DNA of 64,000 bases from Lepas anatifera (taxonomy: Eukaryota > Arthropoda > Thecostraca > Lepadidae). Under the pieces are notes generated by a model. The model saw only the letters and a program-made list of their open reading frames with translations, was not told the DNA's origin and made no database searches. Of the stretch, positions 12,191-24,040 are shown one piece after another. The stretch's first letter is position 1. Each line of letters opens with the position of its first letter. A program made the translations under genes and the position numbers. The DNA lies in the NCBI GenBank assembly GCA_034440635.1, contig JAOTON010001027.1, positions 2,010,001 to 2,074,000 of the forward strand, in the 5' to 3' direction.

Positions 12191-12720
12191 GTTTATGGGA
12201 TCCCACGGAAACTGGGCCGGCCAATTGCTGGAGTTGGCCGGCCGAGACCAATTTCAAGGGCGACCCGAATATAACCAATAACAATAAACCGGACAGGCAC
12301 CGTAAACGCCGCTGCGATGAGACACCACAGCCACCGGGCAGCCAGGGCTCTCACCAGGAGAGTTCCAAGGGGAGCAGTTGCAGACCAGAGGAGCGTCGGC
12401 CAGCGTCGCCACGTCGTTTTTGCCGCGCGACGGCCGGCAGCGGCGGCCCCGGCGCCGGCGCGGAGACAACGGCGCACACGCGGCCGGCGCGGCCCACTGC
12501 CGCCGGCACCGCCGCCAGACAATGAATATTCAGCCAGAACAAAGGGGCCGCCTGTTGATAGATGAGCGGCGGCCGGGCGGCAGGGGTCGGGCCGCCCGTG
12601 CCGGCCGGGCCCTGGGCGGGCAGCCGGGCGTGCTCCGGCGGGCCCGGCCCGGCCCTGTGATCTGGTCGGTCCCGGCGGCAGCGCCGACCGCACCAGACAA
12701 CACCAACAATAGCCTGCATG
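12191..12720. other. GC/CpG-rich block in intron 2
   Basis: Extremely GC-rich; GGCCGGCC-type strings recur. Frames of 117-166 codons exist on both strands and none resembles a known protein. Confidence 0.45.
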
Positions 12721-15300
12721 CTAATCAGTAGGCCGACCCGCTACAGCCGCCAAATCGTCTCACGTCTGCGGCACCGGCAACCGCCAAGGTCGCTCTCCAT
12801 CTGGAGGATCCTAGATTGGACGTCAAGTGAATCTGTCACATCCTCTGTAGCCAGGGGATGGTACGCTCTCTATAGATCTGACTTAGAAACTTCACCTCGT
12901 AGTTAAGGGCTCTCGCGTCCTTCTCCTGCCAGCTTTTGTCATTATGGCAGTGGGGGTGTTTCACGCCTGTTGAGGCAGCTTTGAGGATAAGTCCTACCTT
13001 GAGAGCAAGTGGGAATCGCACTCGTCATAAAGGGGCATCAACTGAAGTGTTTCTTCTATAAAGAATTCGCCAGGTTGTCTTTTTCGTGGAAACAAATTGT
13101 ACCTATTTGACTAACCCGGAATAAGAATGTCCGCTATATCTCAAAGCTATGCCTATCTACCATGCTTAAAATTCCTAGCGCAATCAATAGACATCATTGC
13201 TAAAATATTGCAGCAATATCTCAGGATGTTCTCAAAGCTACGACCCAGAAGAGCATGCAGTTCCATGGCGGCGATAAATCACAAAAACAGACCATTCTAG
13301 CCGATAAACCAGTGCTGTCGCGTCCAAGAATAGCGCACACATGGCCTGTGCGCCGTGTCACGGTGGCACTCCATCGGAACGCATTGAGCCATTGGCGTCG
13401 GCTCCGGTGGCGTTCGTGGGGTACGTGACGGCCGGCGGGCGCGCCACGGCCGTGACAGGTGCGGCAGCTGTCAGGGACACGACGTGACAGCGGCGCCGTC
13501 ACGTGCCCGCCACCACTTCTGGCGGTCCCGGGGCAGCTGAGTTCCCGAGCACCCGCCGCCGCCGCCGCCGCCACCGGTCCGGATAGAGCATCCGATTTGA
13601 CAACAGTAAAAACAGCTCGGCGTAAAATGAAGTTTTTTAAGAGCGAGACCGTCGTCGGTCGGCAGCTAATCAACGGGTCATGGATTTTCCCAGCTGTTAT
13701 GGATTCGCGCGAATCGGACTAATTTGGCGGTGGGCTGGTTTACTATGTCGTAAACGTACGGAGCGCCGCGGAACCGACAGCGGGCTACTGGAACTGGCCA
13801 GTGGGTACAGTGTACCCTCTAGCACGTGGGTCGCAGCGAAGAAAGCGAGCGCAGGTTGGGAAAAACAATGTAGGCACATATATAGCTATACTTTGGTTCA
13901 TACCGTACCGAAACATGCTCTAGTAGATGCACAGACGAGAAGCATTGGGAACAAGCAATATGGATATATCAGCGAAGTGTTTCCACTGTAAGTACCAGTC
14001 AACTTCGGTGCATTTTCCACCAGCTCCTTGCATTCCCAAGGCTGTCACACCCAGCTGCCAGCAGCTACCCCTTGTTGAGAGCTGTTTAGTGGAACGCACT
14101 TGCGGCGGCCATATCCGGAACGCAGGCAGGCGCGGGGCGTGGCCCGTGTCACCTTCAGCGACACACCAACCTCCGCTGCGACATTACCGGATCCAACAGC
14201 TACCGCTGGCGCGCACAGTTTCGCACCATCACGCACGGCCGACGGCTGAGCTGTTTGATTTATGCGGGGTCGGCTGGCCGCAGCGCGACATAACGCCACC
14301 GCAGAGCGGCGGTGCGCTGCCGCGCGGCGCCGCGTGGCCGGGATGGCGCTGGCAGCGGCGCGGCAGCGAACTGCCGGTGGACACGCCAGCTCGGCCGGTG
14401 GCACCGGACCGGGCACCTCCCACCCAGACCAGAGCCGGCACCGCGGCGCCACCAACCTGACGCGGCACATTCGCCGCGCCACCGTCTCTGGCGTCCCTCG
14501 GCGTCAGCGTCAGCGCGCTGTTCAACAACACTCGCACGGATCGGCCGCACGCACACGGCCGGAGGTCGGGTGTGGTCGGACGGGCTCGCCGCTTCGGGGC
14601 GGGCCCATGCGGTCTTCTCGTTCTGAAAGCTGTGCTTTGTGCGGTGCTCGACACCTCCGCCACGGCGCGCGGCCGCCTTTTGAACGCCGCAGCGCACAAT
14701 GGCGATGGGGAAGGGGCCCCGCCAGAAACAATGAAGCCGCCGACCCAGCCGAGGTGGAGAGGATCGCATCAGCACGTCTTTCTGCCTCCACGACAGTTAT
14801 TCAATATATGAGAAGAGCATCAATGTCTGCACCACGTTGTACACCTCAAACACGCCTTCAAAATTCATTTTGATGCATTGGAGCACCACCAGGCTCAATA
14901 AGCCTCAAGCAAAGAATGTCGAATGAAGTAGTGTTACTGTGACTTCGGTTCATCCATAAAGCGGCGCTTTATAAATGAGGCGACAGGAGGACACCGCCTC
15001 CTCTGTCTTCACTTGACCTTGGCACCAGCATTTCGCTGCCAGCGGGGCGTGACCCCGCCGTATCAGAACACGCCGACCTTGACCCTCGAGCTTCATTTCC
15101 CCGCACATGAGCGGCGTGACACGGCGCGCTCGAGTGGCGCATCTCGTCACCAGCGTCGCCAGCAGCCGTGACTTCTTCGCCTTTATCACCGGCGTTTCCG
15201 AACAGCTCCCGCCCCTGCGACCAGCCTACTCATCTGAGACGGCCAGGAAGGTCACGTGACATCCCGACGGCCAGTCACGCCGTATTCACGGCGGAATGGC
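12721..15300. other. Alternating GC-rich and AT-rich intron 2 DNA
   Basis: GC-rich patches at about 13320-13600 (with a CCGCCG run near 13555), 14080-14780 and 15000-15290 are separated by AT-rich DNA. Long overlapping frames in 14045-14873 (up to 203 codons) occur on both strands at once, the signature of stop-poor GC-rich DNA rather than a gene. No repeats or RNA genes are recognised. Confidence 0.4.
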
Positions 15301-15781
15301 GCATTGTCGTACCAGCCATACTGCTTCATCGAAGGGGTTTTGGACTAGCAGGTTTGAAAACTGCCTTGGTTCCAGAGATGCGGTCAGCCATCGAATAGCG
15401 GGGAGACGGAGCTTGTTAGAGACGCTCTATCTCCTGCTGACAGAAAACTCCCTTCCCCTAACATCAAAAACTCTTCAGTTTTAGACTCATTGTTATGTTT
15501 TGGACCTGCTGGTACAAAAAGTCTTAAATCTCTGTCCAATTTTCAGAAATTGGAAATTGTTCTGCTGAAAAGTGGAGAATGAGTACCCGTCTCCCCGCCT
15601 TCGACGCTCATGTAAAGTGCCAATATTATCATCTCACAGACCGACTGTTTGCCACAAGAAATCTGTAAAGGTTGGCCATGGCTTCGAAGCGTTCATAGAG
15701 CTTTGAGAAACACCCCTATATGACGTCACGCTTATAAAACCTTCCAGCGCACTTTCCGGCGCGGTGGTGGCCGGCACTGAC
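15301..15781. other. Intron 2 end next to exon 2
   Basis: Ordinary intronic sequence leading (plus-strand direction) to the exon 2 donor. Nothing else is recognised. Confidence 0.5.
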
Positions 15782-15960
15782 CTGCGTTTGCGTCAGACCG
15801 AGACTAGCGGCCAGTTCGGCCCGCTCTGGAAGCGCCAGGTACTGGGTTCGCTGGAAGCGTCGGTTCAGCTGCTGCAGCTGCAGCGACGAGTATATGGTGC
15901 GCGGCTTCCGCATCTTCTTCCCCTTGCCGTTCACCCGCACGCCCTCCGTCAACTTGTCGT
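15782..15960 (-). CDS. Dll: Distal-less, coding exon 2 (homeodomain residues 1-44)
   Basis: 179-nt exon between acceptor GTTCCAG| (15961 and above) and donor CAG|GTCAGT (15781 and below). It starts with AC, completing an Asp codon begun by the last G of exon 1, then encodes 59 codons (residues 95-153). The Dll-typical linker [20 protein letters not shown] leads into the homeodomain. Homeodomain position 1 is Met110 and Arg5 is Arg114. Helices 1-2 ([20 protein letters not shown]) read as in arthropod Dll and vertebrate Dlx proteins. It ends LTQTQ exactly at position 44, where exon 3 continues with VKIWF. An internal TTG or a read-through frame past the donor might be mistaken for a stand-alone ORF; both ends are in fact splice junctions. 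Confidence 0.97.
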
Positions 15961-18900
15961 CTGGAACAGAGTTTATTACGGGTTAGACCTATACCAAGTG
16001 ATACATTGCATGTTCTATGGTATACCAAGGTCCTATGGGGCTGCCAACTCCTCTGGGTGATAAACTTCTCCTTGCTCAGGAATCCACCGGCTCTTGAAAC
16101 GTGCTAACCACTACCCCACCGTAAACCCCTCCCCCGTCCAGAATCGCTGGAAAGTGATCGTTGATAGAATAAGTATAAAACAAACTAGTCTGTGGGTTTT
16201 TTTAGCTGAATTCGCCCACTTTCAAGGAATAAAGAGAAAGTGAAGAAATAGGAGTAGTTAACAGTTTGGAATACGGTGATATTGGAAACATGATGTGGAT
16301 ATATGCTAGCATGTGTGATATTAACAAACACAGAAACTTTCTTTTAGTTCAGAATGCCACCCTTAAAGCAGTTTACTGGCTAAGTTAGTTTCCAATTATC
16401 CTGCTTTTCATTCTTCGCTATTCAAAAATGATTTAGAAACTTATGCAAACAAATATGCCTAAAATTTGAAATAAATGTATTTCTCTTCTCAAACATGCTA
16501 CCTAAAAAATGTATCTGGCTGAAAGTGCGCCCAAAGAGACAAAAGCTCTAAAACCAGCCCAAAAGGCTGTAATCCCGATTCTAAGCCGACTGATGAATGA
16601 AATAATCACCATCAATAATGCAAATTTCACATCTTATAAATACGCACGGAGCGGCGAACACAGGGCGTCGTCCTTAGATATCCGACACAAAACAGAAACG
16701 GCCGTTATTGACGCTCAGAGTTGACGTTTGTGAAATTGACCGACGTGCACAAATAAAACATACTTTGAACTCCGGCCTGGTGCGGGTCTATACAGCTTAC
16801 ATATACCTCACTTTACCTCTCGTGTGCTTTACCACTCATATGAATTCTTATTACTATAATGGCACAAGAGTCGTTATATAATGACATAAGATCTTGTTGC
16901 AAAATATATGAGTCTGAGGGGGTGTGATGTTTAGGCCTTCGGCAATCAAGGTTTGACACTTCAGCCTTTACCGAGCTGAAGACGGTGAAACTTTTTGAAT
17001 GATTAGCCATCTGGCTATTATTGTACTCTTTGAATGATTTGATTTGGAAAGACCTTCCATGGTGCCTGTCATGGCTGGAGATCTCTTCTTAATCCACGGA
17101 GTCGTGGGTGAGTTAACGCTGCCACGGCAATACAAGCCCTATACAAAGCCCATGGGAAACCCAAAATCCAAGGGGGTCCTGACCCCCCAACCTCCCGGGA
17201 TTTCCACCCATGGTGCCTGTGTTGCACACACGAACAGTATGTGCATTATTTGCGCATGATTTAGTGCCAGACACTTATAAGCGGCATATGAAAATTGTTG
17301 TTGAATTACAAGCTTCTTAGAGTTAAAATATCATTGATATATTCAAACATTGAATTATATGAGGGAAAAGGAAGAAATTTTCGACTCTGTGGTGCGCCTT
17401 GAAACGTAATGGAAAGACACGTTAAATATTTGGTAAAACATTTAAATGGCTCATGATGATCTGGAAATGACTTGTCGTTTCCCTGCTGTTAAGTCAATTG
17501 TTGAGATAGAGAAACTTTATTTCGACAAGCAATAATGTTAAAAGGCTCATAGCTCTCAAGAACTCATAACCAGGTCCAGCAGATCATTTGTTTTAGGTAT
17601 TGCGACAAATACGTAATCATAATTATCTACCATTGTAAAATTTACAGCTAAATTTGAGAGAGGAGCGGATGGATTAAACCAGCGAGAAAACAATTATTGG
17701 ACAAAGCAGACGTGCCTCTTGAGGGCCAATGATCTAGAATCAAGCTTGTCCTACTTAATCGTATTTGCAAGTACAGGATTGTCAATTCGAGGAAGAAATC
17801 CGGGACTCATATACAATCAGGATCCCGTGTTAAACGGATAGAGTGATAGGTGCGGGGGTTTTACGACGAACCCCCCGCTAATGCCATACGGCGTGGCAAA
17901 CCCTCACCATGCGGGGAGGGATCGTGGCAGGCAGATCGCGCTCATTCCGATTTGACGGATTGACAACATTCTGAAGCCAGAAACATTACGTACTGTTTTA
18001 CTCTCCGTAACAATATCTGTGCTACTCTATACTGTTTTATGGGGAATGACAGCAGCCACAAGCTAGCAGTGCGGCTTGTCAGCTTCTTTATTTTAATCCC
18101 CCAGGACCTATGCCCGGAAGAATAAAAGGTCGAGGAATTTGAATAGATAGTGAGTCTCAATTGAGCCTGGTTATCGGCTCAGCCCAGAGTTCAAATAACG
18201 TTAAAAGTGATGATGCGAACATGGTGTTATTTGTAGGACAGTGCTATAAACGGTGGTCAGCATAACATTCAGGCTGGAACTAACACACATTCGATGGCAC
18301 ACTTGTGTGCAATGCATTTCTAAGCACTTGTAAGTGTTATGCATTCCAAAATCCTGTGTGATGAAGTGTAAATCAGGTTTGGTTGCAGGGTTTTTATACG
18401 CTGCAAAAATCAATGTAATGGCAAGGGCCATGGCTGACATGAAGCCCAGTTTTAAACAGCGTATCATGATTCTGCATGAGTTTCCACTTTTTCGTTTGTT
18501 CCCACCGAAAGGCTAATTTATTGGCGTTTGCGTTCACTCATCCCCTAAACCCCACAAGTTTTTCGTCACTGCTACTTATAACACCCGACATCAACTTACC
18601 GGACATCATCTCACAAGTTAGATAGTTCAGGAGTAATACACGCATTACTGTTGTTCACCATCGCTCCAATTCACATCAAAGCGCACCACCGCTACACTTT
18701 CTTAGCAGGGCAAGGAGACCTTTTAAAGCCTTTTAAATTGTGTGCAATGCTGTTTTTCTTGCATCACATAAATAAAACCTCGCATTGCTTAATATTAACG
18801 GAGACACAAATACCAACAATGGCTTATCAATAAATATTCAATTAAGCAAGATATAACTCAATAAAACATACATGGAAGAATATTTATAACACTAGCAAAG

Positions 18901-20478
18901 GAAGAGTTGAATATTGTACACACTTTCAGTTTTTTTAGAGAGAAATAAAGACAGATACAAATAAAGTGTGTTTTCTATGACGTTATTTGTAAAGATAAGT
19001 CACCAAGCTCCCATATTGGCTGCAGAATCAGCAAATTAGTGATCGGCCAAATTTTGGTTGGCATAAAAAGCGCGAAGTACCAGCGTAGAAGGTGGTCATA
19101 CTGGTACCCGGCCAGTCAGGTAAGGACGGCTCTTTCTGCAGTTCTTTCAAAGGTTGACTGAGATTATGATATCTGGCCAATATGCTTGAATGTGTTCTGA
19201 AAAGGTTCACACGTATTGCTACACAAATATGTGACACAAAAGGGATCCACCTTAATTAAGCCTGCTCGTTCTCTGTTCTGCATCAACTCTGTTTGCCTAT
19301 TTGTTTCGTTCTGAATAAAAATTACGAGTATGTGCGCTCCATCACAGGGTTAAACCATTCATTGTGGTTTGAAACAAAACCCTGTGGCCGTCACTTGCTG
19401 CATGCATTACCGCAGATAGACCTAAACTCTCATCCAAGCTGATCTTATCACGGCCGAGCTTCCTCGCTGTGGAATTCTCTCAAATAGAAAACATCGTTGA
19501 ACGAAATGTATGTGTGAGTTTGACCATTCAGTACGCTGAGGGCCAAACATTGCGTACATCACATGAGCCATTGACGGCTCATACGTGAGAAAATTTCAAA
19601 CATTTGCGGTGCTATAACTTGGCAGCTCTCTGACAGCCCAAAATATCCAGCATTCCGACGGTAATGATACAGCTAAATGGTTGAAGGCTGAGCCGCAGTT
19701 GTGGTTGATGAGGGCACTGTTGTGGCAATGGTCATGCATATGATGAAGCACGTCGGAACAAGTGCACTACGTCGGCTCCACCCGGCGCCACCTGTATCGA
19801 TTTACAATGGCGTGCGGTTGGCCCTATCCCGACACTTCCAGCTATATAATACAATACAAATTACCAGTATCCATTATGATGGCAACATATTTCTGCAACA
19901 CCTTTGGCGGACTTAACCAAAAGGAGGAACATTCTTATCTCATTACTGTCGGGAAACTTCGACATATCATTGTGTATCTTCCGTCCCCTCCCAACTACAG
20001 TTCAGTCAGCCTCAGGAAAGCTCTACACTCTGGGGTTCAGTTGGAGAGCTAGCCGCTCTGTTTTCGGCGGCTGCGCCTGACCGGTGGAGGCAGTGTCCAG
20101 CGTCCTTGACGGCAGCGCTGCACGCGTGCTATATCGCGTGCCGTCGCTGTAAGCCACCGCCGATGTCGGCGATACGACCCTGTTGTTCCGGTCCCCCCGA
20201 GCCGCAGAGCCCGCCGCGCCACACGGTACAATGTTTGCCGCCGTTTTTTTACCCCTCACAAAGAAATGCCTCCGCAGGTCCTGTATCACTTATTCAAAAG
20301 TAGCCTCTTTGTGGTAGTATGAAAGGTAGCCACAGCTATGATTTTTTGGGACATCGTGAAAATCATCAATGCACTAAAGACGAGCCAACTGCTACCACAA
20401 ACAATGCGGGGTGGTAAATAATTGCGTTTTAATTATTAATATAGGATACAGAGCAAAAACTCAACGGATGTTCCTGCT
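15961..20478. other. Intron 1 segment, AT-rich, nothing firm
   Basis: About 4.5 kb of mostly AT-rich sequence. The phrase CCATGGTGCCTGT occurs twice (about 17056 and 17210), suggesting a small repeat, but I cannot bound an element. A minor GC-rich patch lies at about 20040-20250. No coding homology, RNA gene or TIR element is recognised. Confidence 0.45.
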
Positions 20479-20556
20479 TTAACCGGCCCCCGGGGGTCGG
20501 CGCCACTCGCCCCGGGGGCCATCGGGCCCCCCTACTCGAAATATGGGCGTTGCGCA
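20479..20556 (-). mobile_element. Family A TTAA element, duplicated-end fragment
   Basis: From TTAA at 20479 this 78-bp piece aligns base after base with the duplicated right end of the element at 50736-51751 read in reverse. It shows CCCCCGGGGGTC, then GCGCCACT, then GGGGGCCATCGGGCCCCC, and then AAATATGGGCGTTGCGC (AAAATATGGGCGTTAGCGC in the intact copy). Homology stops abruptly at about 20556, where a G/T-only stretch begins. It is a truncated end, non-coding, and it supports the view that the duplicated terminus is a standing feature of the family rather than a one-off. Confidence 0.75.
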
Positions 20557-20815
20557 TTGGTGGCGGTGGTTTTTTTTGTGGGTGTTGGTGGGGCTTTTGT
20601 TGATTGTTTGTTTGGGTGTAGTTTTTGATTGGTTTTTTGCTGTGGGTCCTCGGGGTTTGGGTCTGTTTTCTGGCGGGTTGTTTGGTGGTGTTTGTTGGGT
20701 TTGCGTTTGGGTTTTCCCTCGGTGTGGTGTTTGTTTGTGTTTATTTTTTTTTTTGCCGCCCCTGGGGTGGCGGGGCTCCGCTCCGTCGTTTTTGGGCCCT
20801 GCTTTGTTAAGGTAA
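20557..20815 (+). repeat. Extreme G/T-only stretch
   Basis: About 210 bp (20560-20765) consists almost solely of G and T on the plus strand, in runs such as GGTTTGGGTCTG and TTTGTTTGTGTTT, then a C/G-rich tail GCCGCCCCTGGGGTGGCGG. There is no fixed period. It produces long frames on both strands (Gly/Val/Phe-rich on plus; Lys/Thr/Pro/Gln-rich on minus) that resemble no protein. It could be a genuine G-rich, quadruplex-capable tract or low-quality sequence filled in during assembly. It starts exactly where a transposon end breaks off. Confidence 0.7.
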
Positions 20816-21725
20816 AACTCCGTGTAGTTTTGCTTTTTTGTTTCACACAGGCTGCACTCTTCAGATATTTTCAACGATGCATGGTGACTTCCAGCGTATT
20901 TAAGAACACTGAAATGACTGAAATGAACCCAGCATTGTCATAAAGTTGTCGGACGAATATTTTGGTTGGAGTTACCAAACTAATGCACAAAGCAGCATAT
21001 TGTACTGTTTGCTCCTTCTCACAGGGCCATAAAACTCCGACTATTGCTCCAGCACCTTTGTTTCGTCTTTTCTTGGAGGAGCATAATCACAGTAGAATAT
21101 ACAACATTACCTAGCAATGACATATGATATTTGAAAAATATTCAGTCAGAATTTTGATTTAGTAAGCGGGTCCTTATTTCCGAACCACAACATCATTATT
21201 GATACCAGAGGCTTTACTCCCAGCTAAGGAAGCGGTAAATCCTTTATCCAGCGATAAATATATATCTTAAAACAAGCAATCCAGTCAGACAATCTGGACT
21301 ACTTCAAGTGAGAGCGGGCAATAGGAGCTCCCCGACCACGTGACCGGCCATGTCGTTGCGGCACCCGCAGTCGGCTGAGGCCAGTCGCCAGGGCACTGGC
21401 GTGGCAGTCGTGACCTGACCACGGAGGGAACGAGATGCCGCGCAAGATACACGCCCAACCGAGCTGATAAACCCACCGGCAGTCAGCCGGACCGCCGATA
21501 CATCCAACTACACGAGCTCCACAGCAGAACCAACTGCTCAGGTTGCAGTGTTGATACATACAGGCCACCGGGTCGGAACCAGCCACACGCTGAGCCGCCT
21601 TTGCAGGTATCAAACATGTCTGGGAGCTGACAACAATGGAAGCTAGACATGGAGGCACAGCCAGAGAACGGGCATGCAGACTGAGATGCCCACGTCAGTG
21701 GAGCACAGGACATCATCATCAGCAT
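20816..21725. other. Intron 1 segment, nothing firm
   Basis: AT-rich to about 21290, then 21300-21725 is moderately GC-rich with open frames on the minus strand (for example 21299-21658, 119 codons, Cys/Ser/Trp-rich). No domain is recognised. It may be a decayed repeat, since it directly abuts a hAT-type MITE. Confidence 0.35.
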
Positions 21726-21875
21726 CAGTGGTGGATACAAGGGGTCTAGAAAGGTTCAAGCCCCCCCAATGTCAGAGCGCCTTTAGTTAATGCATAGCCG
21801 GAAGCTGTTCCGAGGCAATGGCGGGGAAGGCTCGAGCCCCTAGCCCGCCGAAATGTTGTTCTGGATCCGCCACTG
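21726..21875. mobile_element. hAT-type MITE (150 bp)
   Basis: The ends are CAGTGGTGGATAC at 21726 and, inverted, CAGTGGCGGATCCAG ending at 21875. Flanking octamers ATCAGCAT (21718-21725) and ATGAGCAT (21876-21883) match at 7 of 8 positions, the 8-bp target duplication typical of hAT transposons. The interior (GCATAGCCGGAAGCTGTTCC, then GGCAATGGCGGG, then GGCTCGAGCCCC) is nearly identical to 54482-54641. It is non-coding and must have been mobilised by an autonomous element elsewhere. Confidence 0.8.
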
Positions 21876-23283
21876 ATGAGCATCAGGTTTGAGGTGTTTG
21901 TAGCCTGGGTGTTCAATATAAGTTGCTGAGGCAGAAGTCCAAGCAGGTGTGACATAGGATTGGTGTCGATGGATTGCATAGCTTAGAAATGTGTCATGAA
22001 TGATATACAAAATAGCTGGCCTTTGAAATAATGTGCTGCATCCAACAAAGAGCGCTAGTCTTTACACAGCCAGGGTATCCTGAAAACATAGGTAATCAAA
22101 ACAAGTGCTCATGATAACGGTAATGATGCATGATGGCTGCATACTAAGCTGAATTTTTAAGATATCTGTCACATCTATCATACTGTCCATCTCTGTTAAA
22201 TACTAGCAGGGAAAAGAGGAGGGAGATTAGTAGCTATGGACAGCTCGTTTTCTTGCGCATGAGCGCTGGCTTTGGAAAATTTCGCCTGGTGGAAATAGTT
22301 ATGGAATGTCGGTGAATTTCAACAGCTGTTTAATGAAGCTTAAGTATAGTGGGATTAAGATTTCTTTGCAACTGGTAGCACCTCGATGTGCCGCCGACGG
22401 CGTCTCCTTCGCCTTAGCGTTCGCTGTCTTCCATGACAAGAGCCCGGTATCGCTCTGCTGATTTCAATCAGCGCAGCCGGCCGGTCCTGGTTTCAGATCA
22501 CGCCGATACGACACGCCGTTTACACCGCCAGCTTATGCTCCGGCTAAACGGAAACACGCAACAGATACACCGTCGATAAGACAGCGCGAAAAAGCCGACA
22601 CCGAAGCAGCAGCCCCGCCGAGCCCCAAGCCTATCCAATCAAGCCAACGAGACCGTGATTTGGTCAACTATAGCAGGAATCGGTCTCTGCACAGGCATCT
22701 CACTCCATTTCGAATGTAACGACAGATTGCACCGGGGGCTGGACGCGCAGCGCGGCTGCGGCGGGGGCGGAGTTTCCACGAACGCAGCCCATACCGGCGC
22801 GCTGTTTGGAACGAACGCACCCACACTAGTCGCCGGCTTCTCGGAACAGCCTGTGTGGCTTGTGACCACAGAACGACCGGGCTGAGGCGGCTCCAACTCA
22901 GCACGAGCTGTTTCCGTGATGAAGTGACAGCGGTAGTGTCATTTCTTCACCTGTTAGTTTGTTTTGAGCCGTACACAGCGCAGCATTAAACCTCCGCAAA
23001 GTGTGCGCTTTGCCAGCGGTGTGCTAATTTTGTGAGGTGACCAAGTTCTTGTTGGCCATTTCGTGGTTTTATGTAAGAACATTGCAGCTACTGCCAATGT
23101 CCATGGTGCTGGAATTACTAACGATAAAGTGCAGAATATGCTGGGCTGGGCATTTGGAAGCACAGGGACTCTCTAACACAGCATTTCCAAAACTGGCACA
23201 GAATAAGACCTGCATCGTTTGCTTGATCAAGAGCAGGAGGAAAGTGTTTTGGCAATTGAGTCCGCTACAATACGAACGCGGAC
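21876..23283. other. Intron 1 segment with GC-rich patch
   Basis: AT-rich, then a GC-rich patch at about 22380-22900 with overlapping chance frames, then mixed sequence. No gene or element is recognised. Confidence 0.4.
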
Positions 23284-24040
23284 CTTGACGGTGGTGGGTG
23301 GGTACCCAACCTCTCGGGGTTTTCGTATATGGCCTAAAAACGGTGGCGCAGAGCGCCACTGTACCTGGTGTACCTTCTTCTGATTATTGTTACAGATTAT
23401 ATCAGTATGTTGGGTTCAGGCCGTTTTGCGTCAAGTCACCATTACAGGCCGAGTAACCTCACCTCTTAAAAAGTTTAATATAGCATAAGGAATAGCAGGT
23501 TTAATCTCCCAATCTGGTATTCATATCACATAATGGGTCCATCGGGTACTAGAAAACGCCAATTGGGATTTTTTTGCATCGATTACCTATGGCCAGGTAC
23601 GAGAAATGGCCTCTCCATTGGAAAGGCATGGGTAAAATGGTTTATGCCCAATAACATCTCTGGGAATGGTGATAGAAAGCCTATTTTGGATCATTGGGTT
23701 TGTCTTACCCCAGTATTTCTAATGGTATGCATTGTAACCCAATTTGATCTTGAATTGAGCCTAGGTAGGACCTAGCAAGGCCATAATATATCATTCGATG
23801 CAGCTTGCTGAGACAATTCCAAAGATGTAGATAACTTTATAATAGCTCTTATACGTCAGATGTTATAACTGAAAAGCCTTCATTTCATTCCATTCCATTG
23901 CATCCCTTTGGTGACATGTTTTGATCTCTGGTGACCTTGCGTAGGTCGGTGTCTACGGTAATATTGTAAGGTGGCTTGACAAATAGCTATACGTGGCGGT
24001 GCAAGACCAGATCAACCGTACATTGGAGCCTCTGCTGGTT
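23284..24040 (+). mobile_element. Family B TTAA element, truncated copy
   Basis: Aligns throughout with 25699-26507: GGGTGGGTACCCAACCTCTCGGGG near the left end, GTGGCGCAGAGCGCCACTGTAC, AAAAAGTTTAATATAGCATAAG, CATATCACATAATGGG, CCTCTCCATTGGAAA and GACATGTTTTGATCTCTGGTGACC, down to CTGCTGGTTCTC at about 24040. The outer TTAA ends are not preserved, so this is an older, end-worn copy in the same orientation as 25699-26507. No transposase remnant is present. Confidence 0.75.

Larger units (their letters stand above)
1394..15781 (-). other. Dll: Dll intron 2 (14,388 bp)
   Basis: Intron splitting the homeodomain between residues Q44 and V45. The donor (minus strand) is CAG|GTCAGT at 15782/15781 and the acceptor is CTTTCCCAG| at 1394, both canonical. 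No exon-like frame with a recognisable domain occurs inside it. Unlike intron 1, it is dominated by alternating GC/CpG-rich and AT-rich blocks and shows none of the transposon families seen elsewhere in the window. That pattern is what one expects of regulatory DNA under constraint in a limb-patterning gene, but this is inference from composition only. Confidence 0.93.

Noticed and set aside
14262..14873. 203-codon plus-strand frame in Dll intron 2
   Set aside because: Several overlapping frames on both strands share the same GC-rich DNA; the peptide is Arg/Ala/Thr-rich without homology.
20479..20815. Complete 337-bp TTAA element from 20479 to the TTAA near 20812
   Set aside because: Only the left 78 bp match family A; the right side shows at most a weak resemblance to an inverted end, so I call a truncated terminus only.
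20479..20874. 131-codon Lys/Thr/Pro/Gln-rich minus-strand protein
   Set aside because: It reads through the G/T-only stretch and a transposon end; the composition is set by the DNA bias.
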